Part shown: positions 54,094 through 61,591 of the stretch, piece after piece
Position numbering within the stretch: the first letter of the stretch is position 1
How the letters are laid out: every line of letters starts with the position of its first letter
From: an uncultured Pelagibacteraceae bacterium
GTDB taxonomy: Bacteria; Pseudomonadota; Alphaproteobacteria; Pelagibacterales; Pelagibacteraceae
NCBI GenBank assembly: GCA_902576785.1
Contig: CACGWC010000007.1
Location: 1-61,591 of the forward strand
Reading direction: 5' to 3'
Length of the DNA: 61,591 bases
The notes under the pieces: model-generated
What the model saw: the letters and a program-made list of their open reading frames with translations, nothing else
The model's database searches: none
What the model was told of the DNA's origin: nothing
Made by a program: the position numbers and the translations under genes

Positions 54094-56847
54094 ATGAGCA
54101 AGGAACATATAAATTTACCTAAAACAAAATTCTCAATGAAGGCAAACTTGCCAAATAAAGAGCCAAATTACATTGAATTTTGGAAGAAAATTGATCTTTA
54201 CAATTTGTTAAGACAAAAAAGTAAAGGGCAAGAAAAATTTGTACTTCATGATGGGCCTCCATATGCAAATGGAAATATTCATATGGGTACTGCTTTAAAT
54301 AAAATTTTAAAAGATATAATTACAAAATTTCATCAAATGGATGGCAAAGACTCAGTTTATGTTCCCGGATGGGATTGCCATGGTTTGCCCATTGAGTGGA
54401 AAATTGAAGAACATTACAAAAAGAATAAAAAAAACAAAAATGATGTTCCAATTATTGAATTCAGAAAAGAATGTAGAGAATTTGCAAATAAATGGATAGA
54501 CGTCCACAAGGGAGAATTTACAAGACTTGGGGTAATCGGTGATTGGGAAAATTACTATTCAACAATGTCATTTGATGCTGAAGCTCAAATAGTTAGAGAG
54601 CTTGGAAAATTTCTTAAAGAAGGAAGCCTTTATAGAGGTTACAAGCCAGTTCTTTGGTCAACTGTTGAAAAAACAGCTTTAGCTGATGCTGAGGTTGAAT
54701 ACATGGATCATGTTTCAGATACGATTTATGCAGCATTCAAAGTGAAAGTTACAAATTTTGATATAATTAAAGATGCTGATGTAATAATTTGGACGACAAC
54801 ACCATGGACTATTCCTGCAAATAAAGCTTTAGCTTACAATGCTGGCTTAGAATATGTTTTACTTGAAATAAACGATAAAAAAAATTTTATTGATAGAAAA
54901 ATTATAATTGCAAAGGACCTACTAGAACCTTTTAAAAAAGAAACTTCTATTGAAAATATAAAAGTTTTAAACGAATTTTTAGGAAAAGATTTAAAAGGAA
55001 CAATTTGTAGCCATCCATTTTCTAAAATGGGATATGATTATGATATACCAATGCTTGAAGCTAATTTTGTTACTACTGAACAAGGTACGGGTATCGTACA
55101 CTGCGCCCCTAGTCATGGACCAGATGATTTCAACCTCTGTTTAAATAACAATATTAAAGCAATTGAAACAGTTGATGGTGATGGAAAATATACAAATGAA
55201 ATTAAACATTTTGAAGGTTTACATATTTTTAAGGCCAATAACTTAATTATTGAAAAATTAAATGAGCAAAAAAATTTAGTAACAAATGGAAAACTTACTC
55301 ACTCTTATCCTCATTCTTGGAGATCAAAAGCTCCACTAGTTCATAGAGCAACTCCACAATGGTTTATTTCTATGGAAAGCCATGGATTAAGAGATAAAGC
55401 ATTAAAAGCCATCGATAATACAGATTTTTATCCTTCCAAAGGAAAAGAAAGAATAAAATCAATGATTGAAACTAGACCTGATTGGTGTGTATCAAGACAG
55501 AGAGTTTGGGGTGTGCCGTTACCGATTTTTATTTCAAAAAAAACAGGAGAAGTTTTAGTTGATGATGAAGTTTTTGAAAATATTGCAAAAATTTACGAAA
55601 AAGAAGGATCTGATTGTTGGTTTAATGAAGATTATCAGATATTTCTTGGAGATAATTATAAAGCAGAAGATTATGAAAAATTATCAGATATAGTTGAGGT
55701 TTGGTTTGATAGTGGATCCACTCATTCTTTTGTCTTAGAAAAAAGAGATGACCTTAAATGGCCTGCATCGATGTATTTAGAGGGTTCAGATCAACATAGA
55801 GGATGGTTTCATTCTTCATTACTAGAGTCATGCGGAACAAGAGGTGTTGCTCCATTTGAAAGCATTCTTTCTCATGGTTTTGTCGTAGATGGAAAAGGTC
55901 TAAAAATGTCAAAATCAACAGGTAACGTAATTGCTCCACAAGATATACTTAAAAAATACGGAGCTGATATATTAAGAATTTGGGTTGCATCTTCAAATTA
56001 TGCTGAGGATCTTAGAATAGATTATTCAATTTTAGATCAACACGCAGAGTCTTATAGAAAAATTAGAAACACGTTCAGATATCTTTTAGGAAATATTCAA
56101 GATCAATATGAAAATCTCGCTTTCGAAAAAGTTGAAATTGAAAGCTTTGATTTACTTGAAAAATTTATGCTTCACAGAATCTATATAATAAATGAGAATT
56201 TTAAAAATAATTTTAAAGTTTATAACTTTCACAACTTATATAAAGAATTACTAAATTTTTGTACAGTTGAGCTTTCAGCCTTTTATTTTGATATTAGGAA
56301 AGATACCTTATATTGTGACGCTTTAAATTCTGACAAAAGAAAGAACTGTATAACTCTTTTAAATATTATTTTACAATGTCTTCTTAAATGGTTTGCACCA
56401 ATATTATCATTTACAACTGAAGAAATTTATCAATTAATTAAGAAAGAAGATGACCATCAAAGTATACATTTACAAAATTTTGTTTTAGTACCAGGATCCT
56501 GGAAAAATGAAAAGCTTAGTTCAGATTGGGATTATGTTAAAAAAATTAGAGACGAGGCAAATATTTCAATTGAGAATATGAGAGCTGAAAAGTCAATTGG
56601 TTCTAGTTTAGAAGCAATGATTGAAATAAAGTTAAATAAAGAATTTTACGATAAGGCAAAAAATATTAATTTTTCTGAAATTTGCATCACTTCATCTGCC
56701 TCTATAATTAAAGATGAAAATTTAAAAAATAGTATTGATGTTATTGCAAAAAAAGCTCAAGGAAATAAATGTCCTATTTGTTGGAAAATTTTTGAGTCGA
56801 GTTGTGAAAGACCAAATTGTGGACTTTTAAATACAAATGGGAAATGA
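54094..56847 (+). CDS. ileS: Isoleucyl-tRNA synthetase
   Basis: Charges tRNA-Ile. The 917-residue class I synthetase has the HIGH-type motif [11 protein letters not shown] (residues 55-65), the CP1 editing domain ([28 protein letters not shown]), KMSKS at 604-608 and a C-terminal zinc ribbon (CPICWKIF...CERPNCG). This is the bacterial type, normally mupirocin-sensitive. lspA starts inside its last codons (11-bp overlap), the order ribF-ileS-lspA seen in many bacteria. Confidence 0.98.
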   Translation: MSKEHINLPKTKFSMKANLPNKEPNYIEFWKKIDLYNLLRQKSKGQEKFVLHDGPPYANGNIHMGTALNKILKDIITKFHQMDGKDSVYVPGWDCHGLPIEWKIEEHYKKNKKNKNDVPIIEFRKECREFANKWIDVHKGEFTRLGVIGDWENYYSTMSFDAEAQIVRELGKFLKEGSLYRGYKPVLWSTVEKTALADAEVEYMDHVSDTIYAAFKVKVTNFDIIKDADVIIWTTTPWTIPANKALAYNAGLEYVLLEINDKKNFIDRKIIIAKDLLEPFKKETSIENIKVLNEFLGKDLKGTICSHPFSKMGYDYDIPMLEANFVTTEQGTGIVHCAPSHGPDDFNLCLNNNIKAIETVDGDGKYTNEIKHFEGLHIFKANNLIIEKLNEQKNLVTNGKLTHSYPHSWRSKAPLVHRATPQWFISMESHGLRDKALKAIDNTDFYPSKGKERIKSMIETRPDWCVSRQRVWGVPLPIFISKKTGEVLVDDEVFENIAKIYEKEGSDCWFNEDYQIFLGDNYKAEDYEKLSDIVEVWFDSGSTHSFVLEKRDDLKWPASMYLEGSDQHRGWFHSSLLESCGTRGVAPFESILSHGFVVDGKGLKMSKSTGNVIAPQDILKKYGADILRIWVASSNYAEDLRIDYSILDQHAESYRKIRNTFRYLLGNIQDQYENLAFEKVEIESFDLLEKFMLHRIYIINENFKNNFKVYNFHNLYKELLNFCTVELSAFYFDIRKDTLYCDALNSDKRKNCITLLNIILQCLLKWFAPILSFTTEEIYQLIKKEDDHQSIHLQNFVLVPGSWKNEKLSSDWDYVKKIRDEANISIENMRAEKSIGSSLEAMIEIKLNKEFYDKAKNINFSEICITSSASIIKDENLKNSIDVIAKKAQGNKCPICWKIFESSCERPNCGLLNTNGK

Positions 56848-57334
56848 AAAATTAAATAAACTTCTTATCGGTTTTATAATTTTAGTTGCATGTTTTGCGT
56901 TTGATAGATTTTCGAAAATATATATTCTAAATATTTTAAATAATGAAGGACAAGTTGATTTTTATATAAATCAATACTTAAACATTTATTTGGTTTGGAA
57001 TACAGGTATTGGATTTGGTTTATTTTCGTCAGAAGACAATCTTTTCTATAACTTATTTACTACAATAATTATTATTATAAACATTGTAATATTGTATTTT
57101 GCTTTTATTGAAACAAAAATTAAATCATTTTTTTTAATGATTATATTAGGTGGTTCTTTAGGTAACTTGTTTGACCGTGTTTATTACAGAGCTGTTCCAG
57201 ACTTTATAGATTTAAATTATGCAGGATATCATTGGTTTATTTTTAATGTAGCTGATATTTTTATAACAATTGGTATTATATGCCTTATTTTATCTGAATT
57301 TATATTTTATAAAAAAAAAGATGAAAAAAATTAA
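56837..57334 (+). CDS. lspA: Signal peptidase II
   Basis: Cleaves prolipoprotein signal peptides at the inner membrane. The 165-residue protein has four hydrophobic segments and the two aspartate motifs: [17 protein letters not shown] (catalytic Asp122) and [11 protein letters not shown] (Asp140). It processes lipoproteins such as the neighbouring DUF3035 protein. Overlaps that gene by 14 bp. Confidence 0.96.
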   Translation: MGNEKLNKLLIGFIILVACFAFDRFSKIYILNILNNEGQVDFYINQYLNIYLVWNTGIGFGLFSSEDNLFYNLFTTIIIIINIVILYFAFIETKIKSFFLMIILGGSLGNLFDRVYYRAVPDFIDLNYAGYHWFIFNVADIFITIGIICLILSEFIFYKKKDEKN

Positions 57335-57638
57335 ATTAAATCTAATTTTACTAATTATTTTAGCGCCCTTATTAACTTTTTGTGGTGGGGTTAGAGATGC
57401 TTTAGAAGGAAAAAAGAGATCTGAACAAAGTGACGAATTTTTGGTTAAGAAAAAAAATCCACTACAAATGCCACCAGACATGAATAAGCTTCCCGCACCA
57501 GGAGATGATTTAGAGATAAAAAGTCAAACAAATAATGATGAAGTTAAAGATTTACTTAAAATAAAAGAAAACAATAATTCTGAAGACACAAGTAGCGGAT
57601 CAGATTTATTAAATAATATGAAAAAGAAAATACAGTAA
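57321..57638 (+). CDS. DUF3035 lipoprotein
   Basis: The 105-residue protein has a signal peptide with a lipobox-like LLTFCGG, then [38 protein letters not shown], the pattern of DUF3035 (DEF...PL..PPD...P.P). The remaining 45 residues are charged and low in complexity. I start it at ATG 57321, since that gives a proper signal peptide; an upstream in-frame TTG at 57270 would add 17 residues. The lspA-DUF3035 pair is common in alphaproteobacteria; function unknown. Confidence 0.82.
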   Translation: MKKIKLNLILLIILAPLLTFCGGVRDALEGKKRSEQSDEFLVKKKNPLQMPPDMNKLPAPGDDLEIKSQTNNDEVKDLLKIKENNNSEDTSSGSDLLNNMKKKIQ

Positions 57639-57641
57639 TTG

Positions 57642-58814
57642 ATGGAGACAAATCATATTATTTACAAAAATTTTAATAATAAAAATAAAAAATTAAATAA
57701 AAAAAAACTTATTGACTTCCTAAAATTTAAAATTTTAATTAAAAAGTATCCATTATTAAAATCTCTAACAAATAGTTATAATTATTCATTTAAGAAAAAA
57801 TATCTTCTTAATTTAAAAAAGTATGATGAGTTTAATTTAATAGGTATGGGTGGATCAATTTTAGGTACGCAATCTATATATGATTTTCTTAATCATAAAA
57901 TTAAAAAAAAATTTTTCTTTTATAATAATCTACAGAACTTAAAAATTACAAATTCAAACAAAAAACGCTTAAATATAATTGTATCAAAATCAGGTAATAC
58001 CCTAGAAACATTATCAAATTTAAACTTAATTTTAACAAAAGAAAAAAGAAATAAAAATTTAATAATCACGGAAAATAAAGATAATATCCTAAGAGCTATG
58101 GCGAATAAACTGAGATCTGATGTAATTGACCATAAAAATTACATTGGAGGAAGATATTCAGTATTATCTGAAGTTGGAATGGTCCCGGCAGAATTGATGG
58201 GCTTAAATGAAAAAAAATTTAAACGATTAAATTATCTAATAAAAAATAAAACATTTATTAATTTTTTAATTGAAAATGTCTCTTCAATTTACTCAAATAT
58301 TATTAAAGGAAAAAAAAATTGTGTAATTTTAAATTATGATGAAAAATTAAATAATTTTTTGAAATGGTACCAGCAATTATCTGCTGAAAGTTTAGGAAAA
58401 AAGGGTAAGGGCTTCTTTCCTATAATCTCTACAATGCCAAAAGACAATCATAGTCTTTTACAACTATATTTAGATGGCCCAAAAAATAATTTTTTTAGTT
58501 TTTTTTTCTCTAGAGATAGAAACCAATTTAAATTTAATAATGCTTTTATAATTGATGGATTAGAACATTTAAAAAAGAAAAGTTTGGATCAAGTAATGTA
58601 TGCTCAAAAAAAAGCTACGCAAAATGTATTTAATAAGAAAAAATTATCATTTAGAAGTTTTGAAATTAAAAATAAAAGTGAGGAAACTTTAGGTGAACTA
58701 TTTACATTTTTTATTTTAGAAACACTAATGCTAAGCTCCTTATTAAATGTAAATCCAATTAACCAACCTTCTGTTGAATTGATTAAAATAGAAACAAAAA
58801 AAATCCTAAAATAG
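57642..58814 (+). CDS. pgi: Glucose-6-phosphate isomerase, short form
   Basis: Interconverts glucose 6-phosphate and fructose 6-phosphate. The protein is 390 residues, against about 550 in the common form. It keeps FNLIGMGGSILGTQSIYDF, the phosphate loop IVSKSGNTLETLSNL, GGRYSVLSEVGMVPAELMG, and the C-terminal active-site region. A TTG just before the ATG (57639) is in frame and could be used instead. The end overlaps the convergent rsmD gene by 9 bp. Lys/Asn content is extreme, so substrate specificity is less certain than family. Confidence 0.85.
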   Translation: METNHIIYKNFNNKNKKLNKKKLIDFLKFKILIKKYPLLKSLTNSYNYSFKKKYLLNLKKYDEFNLIGMGGSILGTQSIYDFLNHKIKKKFFFYNNLQNLKITNSNKKRLNIIVSKSGNTLETLSNLNLILTKEKRNKNLIITENKDNILRAMANKLRSDVIDHKNYIGGRYSVLSEVGMVPAELMGLNEKKFKRLNYLIKNKTFINFLIENVSSIYSNIIKGKKNCVILNYDEKLNNFLKWYQQLSAESLGKKGKGFFPIISTMPKDNHSLLQLYLDGPKNNFFSFFFSRDRNQFKFNNAFIIDGLEHLKKKSLDQVMYAQKKATQNVFNKKKLSFRSFEIKNKSEETLGELFTFFILETLMLSSLLNVNPINQPSVELIKIETKKILK

Positions 58815-59372
58815 TAATTTACCAAATATTATTTTTGATAAACCATATTTTTTTTCTCTAAGAACTTTAAAATCTTCTATAAAATTTTCTTTAAATTTCT
58901 TATTTCTATGTATTACTATTAATGTGCTTTTGTGAGCAATTTTTAAGTCTAAAATTTTCCTTAATAATTTATTTATATTTTTATCTTTAAATGGTGGATC
59001 CAAATAAATTAAATTAATTTTTTCATTATCTATATTTTCTTTAGAAATTTCATATGCGTTTATTTCCTTGATGACTGAATCTTTATCAATTTCTAACTCC
59101 TTAATATTTTTTTCTAAAATTTTCAAAGAGGGTTTGTAATTTTCAAAAAAAAAAACTTTTTTTACTCCTCTAGACAAACACTCAATGCCAAACGAACCAG
59201 AACCGGAAAATAAATCTAAAACTACGTCATTTTTGAATTTTATTTTTTCATTCTTAGAATGCTCTAAGATATTAAATATCGACTCTCTAACCATATCTTT
59301 TAAAGGTCTTGTTGTTTTATCTGTAGGATTATGAATTAATTTCCCTCTTAGTTTTCCACCAATTACTCTCAT
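58806..59372 (-). CDS. rsmD: 16S rRNA (guanine966-N2)-methyltransferase RsmD
   Basis: Methylates G966 of 16S rRNA using S-adenosylmethionine. The 188-residue protein has MRVIGGKLRGKLI, the RPLKDMVRESIFNIL signature, SAM motif VVLDLFSGSGSFGIECLSRG and the catalytic LIYLDPPFKD. It overlaps the end of purD by 4 bp, so the two share a transcript. Confidence 0.93.
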   Translation of the reverse strand: MRVIGGKLRGKLIHNPTDKTTRPLKDMVRESIFNILEHSKNEKIKFKNDVVLDLFSGSGSFGIECLSRGVKKVFFFENYKPSLKILEKNIKELEIDKDSVIKEINAYEISKENIDNEKINLIYLDPPFKDKNINKLLRKILDLKIAHKSTLIVIHRNKKFKENFIEDFKVLREKKYGLSKIIFGKLLF

Positions 59373-60634
59373 TTATCTATGACTTTATGACCTATATCTG
59401 ATCTATAAAAACCATCTTCCCAATTTAATTTCTTAATCTGATTGATGATTTCTTTTCTGCTTGTTAAATAACTATCTGAGATATTAACAAAATTTATTAC
59501 CCTACCACCAACTGCTACAATTTTGTTTCCAGAACTTTTTGTTCCTGCATGAAAAATAAAATTATCTTTAGTTGATTTGAATTCTTTTAAATTTTTAATT
59601 TCAACATTCTTATTATATTTTTCAGGATATCCCTTTGAGCATAAAGCAATGCATATACTTTTTTTATTTTTCCATTTTATTTCGTGGGTCTTTAATTTTG
59701 AATTACAACAAGCATATATTATTTCCAATAAATCACTGTCAACCAAAGGTAATATAGTTTGGCATTCAGGATCACCCATCCTGACATTATATTCAATTAG
59801 GTATGGTTCATTGCTTTTTATCATTAAGCCGGCATATAAAAAACCGACGTACTTCTCATTCATTTCACTTATAGCTTTTAAAGTTGGCTCAATTATTTTG
59901 TTTAAAATTTTATTCTCTAAATCATTATTAATTAAGCTTGAAGGTGAATAAGCTCCCATTCCTCCCGTGTTCTTTCCAGTATCGCCCTCACCAACTCTTT
60001 TATGGTCTTGAGCTGTATTAAAAGTTTTATAACTAATTCCATCTGAAATAATAAAAAAACTCATCTCATCACCTTCTAGAAATTCTTCAATTAACACTTG
60101 ATCTGCTTTCCCAAATTTACCATCAAATATTTCGTTAACAGCAGTTTTAGCTTCATCAATATTTTGACAAATATAAACACCTTTACCTGCAGCAAGAACA
60201 TCCGCCTTTACAACAAGAGGAAATTTAGATGATGATAGAAATACAAATGCACCTTCTTTTGATTTACAAATTTTAAATTTAGCAGTTGGTATGTTAAATT
60301 TCTCACAGATGTGTTTTGTAAATATTTTTGAGCCTTCTAATTGAGCAACTTTTTTTCTAGGACCAAAAACTTTAATATTTTTTGATTCTAGGAAATCCAC
60401 CAATCCTTCTACCAAAGGTTTTTCTGGACCAACAATCACCAATTCGATTTGTTCTTTCTTAATAAATTTATACAAATCTTGAAAATTCTCCAAATTTAAA
60501 TCAATATTTACAGATATTTCTTCGGTACCAGCATTACCGGGTATTGAATATATTTTTGTTATTTTTTTTGAATTACTTAAGTGATGAACTAGAGCATGCT
60601 CTCGTCCTCCACTTCCAATAATTGCAATTTTCAT
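59369..60634 (-). CDS. purD: Phosphoribosylamine-glycine ligase
   Basis: ATP-grasp enzyme for the second step of purine synthesis. The 421 residues have the N-terminal IGSGGREHALVHHL, ATP-grasp segments (VVKADVLAAGKGVYIC), QDHKRVGEGDTGKNTGGMGAYSP and VRMGDPECQTILPL. Length is normal. First gene before rsmD, divergent from the DUF2093 gene with 22 bp between starts. Confidence 0.97.
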   Translation of the reverse strand: MKIAIIGSGGREHALVHHLSNSKKITKIYSIPGNAGTEEISVNIDLNLENFQDLYKFIKKEQIELVIVGPEKPLVEGLVDFLESKNIKVFGPRKKVAQLEGSKIFTKHICEKFNIPTAKFKICKSKEGAFVFLSSSKFPLVVKADVLAAGKGVYICQNIDEAKTAVNEIFDGKFGKADQVLIEEFLEGDEMSFFIISDGISYKTFNTAQDHKRVGEGDTGKNTGGMGAYSPSSLINNDLENKILNKIIEPTLKAISEMNEKYVGFLYAGLMIKSNEPYLIEYNVRMGDPECQTILPLVDSDLLEIIYACCNSKLKTHEIKWKNKKSICIALCSKGYPEKYNKNVEIKNLKEFKSTKDNFIFHAGTKSSGNKIVAVGGRVINFVNISDSYLTSRKEIINQIKKLNWEDGFYRSDIGHKVIDK

Positions 60635-60656
60635 TTAGTAAATATATATCTTAAAT

Positions 60657-60854
60657 ATGTTAAATAAGTTAGCTAAATTAAAATACTTAGCAAATAATTT
60701 TGAGATCATTGAAGATGGTGATCATGTGATTTGTGCTATCTCACAAAAAAAAATACCACTTGAAAACTTAAATTATTGGAATGTTGAGGAACAGGAAGCC
60801 TACTTTTCGTATGTTGAGGCTTCAATGAAAAGAGATTTATTAGATAAAAACTGA
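60657..60854 (+). CDS. DUF2093 protein
   Basis: Small alphaproteobacterial protein of 65 residues, function unknown. The core YLANNFEIIEDGDHVICAISQKKIPLENLNYWNVEEQEAY fits the DUF2093 pattern (…G..V.CAVTG..IPL..L.YWS...QE.Y). Its stop directly abuts that of the acyltransferase gene. Confidence 0.8.
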   Translation: MLNKLAKLKYLANNFEIIEDGDHVICAISQKKIPLENLNYWNVEEQEAYFSYVEASMKRDLLDKN

Positions 60855-61591
60855 TTATGTTTTCCACCTATCATGTGTCCAGATCCACTGGTCTACATTT
60901 TTTAAAATCATTTTTTCAAGTATCTTATTTAGATGTTCAGTGATTTCTTTGATTGATTTGTTGTTCCCAATTTTAATTGGTTCTGAAACAAACATTTTAA
61001 AATAATTATTTTTTTTTCTCTCTATATAAATAGGTACTAGATCGCATTTATATTTTTTAATTAATTGTGCGGGTATGGTCGTAGTACTAGCTGGTTTACC
61101 GAAAAAATTAATTTTTATACCTTCCCTGACTCTTTGGTCTATCATTAGAGCTACTGAGTTACCTTTCTTTATGTTTTCAATAATCTGTCTTGTGCCCGAT
61201 CTTCCTTTTTTAATTTGATTTTTGCATATAAAATTTTCTCTAATTTCTTCCATAGTTTTGTTAAGGAATACGTTATTTAGCGGTCTATAAATAGCGCACA
61301 AATTTATACCAGCTTTTTCAATTTGGAGCGCCATTAATTCAAAATTATTGAAATGACCAGATATAAATACAGCTCTTCTTTTTTCTCTCTTAATTTTGTT
61401 TAGGTTTTCAAGCCCGTCGATTTCAATAAATTTATTTAATTTACTATTTCTAAATGCTTTAAGAAAAGGATATTCAGCAAGTATTCTTCCATAATTTCCA
61501 TATATTTTGCTGATAATTTTATTGTAATTTTTTTTGTCTACAATGCCAGATTGTTCCAAATTATTTTCAATTAATTTTTTTGATCTAAATA
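60855..61591 (-). CDS. Lipid A biosynthesis lauroyl/myristoyl acyltransferase-like, 3' part
   Basis: HtrB/LpxL-family acyltransferase, adding acyl chains to lipid A (or related lipids) in the inner membrane. The frame stays open to the right edge with FRSKKLIENNLEQSG upstream of the only candidate start (a TTG at 61559), so the gene is cut by the window rather than starting there. Key segments are ISGHFNNFELMAL (the HxxxxE active-site type, here HFNNFE), IYRPLNN, and LMIDQRVREGIKINFFGKPASTTTIPAQLIKKY. Which acyl chain it adds is not shown. Confidence 0.88.
   Translation of the reverse strand, partial: FRSKKLIENNLEQSGIVDKKNYNKIISKIYGNYGRILAEYPFLKAFRNSKLNKFIEIDGLENLNKIKREKRRAVFISGHFNNFELMALQIEKAGINLCAIYRPLNNVFLNKTMEEIRENFICKNQIKKGRSGTRQIIENIKKGNSVALMIDQRVREGIKINFFGKPASTTTIPAQLIKKYKCDLVPIYIERKKNNYFKMFVSEPIKIGNNKSIKEITEHLNKILEKMILKNVDQWIWTHDRWKT

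Noticed and set aside
57270..57320. Earlier start for the DUF3035 lipoprotein inside lspA
   Set aside because: It is a TTG and would place a second hydrophobic stretch before the signal peptide; ATG 57321 gives a standard lipoprotein signal.
61557..61559. TTG 61559 as the start of the LpxL-like gene
   Set aside because: The same frame continues to the window edge with family-like residues, so the true start lies outside.

Overview
The window looks like a chromosomal segment of a SAR11-clade alphaproteobacterium (Candidatus Pelagibacter or a close relative). This rests on the very AT-rich sequence with Lys/Asn/Ile-rich proteins, the extreme gene packing (no gap above about 150 bp; many genes overlap by 1-30 bp), and typical alphaproteobacterial genes: ChvI/ChvG, RegA, the F1-ATPase zeta subunit, a RamB/ScfR-type regulator next to isocitrate lyase, DUF2093, and lspA followed by a DUF3035 lipoprotein. 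I see no insertion sequence, prophage, CRISPR array, rRNA or tRNA. The assignment is inference from gene content and style.

Layout. 1-1.5 kb: 3' end of pyrD, rpmB, a queuosine-precursor-type transporter. 1.5-5.7 kb (minus): a tightly coupled four-gene polyamine operon (ornithine decarboxylase, deoxyhypusine-synthase-like protein, N-carbamoylputrescine amidase, agmatine deiminase) behind a leader with a terminator-like hairpin. 5.8-12 kb: regA, bioY, polA, chvI-chvG. 12-15.5 kb: ahcY, tsaE, amgK, murU. 15.4-18 kb: gpmA, a VanZ-like protein, the ATPase zeta subunit, a secreted thermonuclease and a transglycosylase-like lipoprotein. 18-25.5 kb: RND pump with adaptor, sulfurtransferase, msrA, an EamA exporter, an AlkA-type glycosylase and two DUF1330 paralogues. 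25.5-30.7 kb: a purine-type phosphoribosyltransferase facing a BMP-family nucleoside ABC importer. 30.9-35.3 kb: a small lipoprotein, hsp20 with a heat-shock promoter and a ROSE-like leader, oligopeptidase B, a membrane J-protein and a family 9 glycosyltransferase. 35.4-39.2 kb: a DapA-family lyase, cfa, a poly-lysine coiled-coil protein of unknown function and a TPR protein. 39.2-42.2 kb: RamB-type regulator, a small His-rich ORF and isocitrate lyase, with a duplicated operator between them. 42.2-48.3 kb: djlA, small membrane proteins, tldD/tldE and a YczE-type protein. 48.3-52.2 kb: typA and groESL. 52.3-61.6 kb: HAD phosphatase, ribF, ileS, lspA, DUF3035 lipoprotein, pgi, rsmD, purD, DUF2093 and the 3' part of an LpxL-type acyltransferase.

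Most genes are housekeeping. The parts most worth a second look are (a) the polyamine operon, where a deoxyhypusine-synthase-like enzyme sits among putrescine genes in a bacterium expected to lack eIF5A, together with its leader hairpin; (b) the hsp20 leader, which combines a sigma32-like promoter with a hairpin of the ROSE RNA-thermometer type; (c) the paired TTTGTAAA operators between the RamB-like regulator and isocitrate lyase, one overlapping the start of an undescribed 53-residue ORF; (d) the poly-lysine coiled-coil protein; and (e) the repeated use of a shared TTAA/TTAG tetranucleotide as stop codon for both members of convergent gene pairs.
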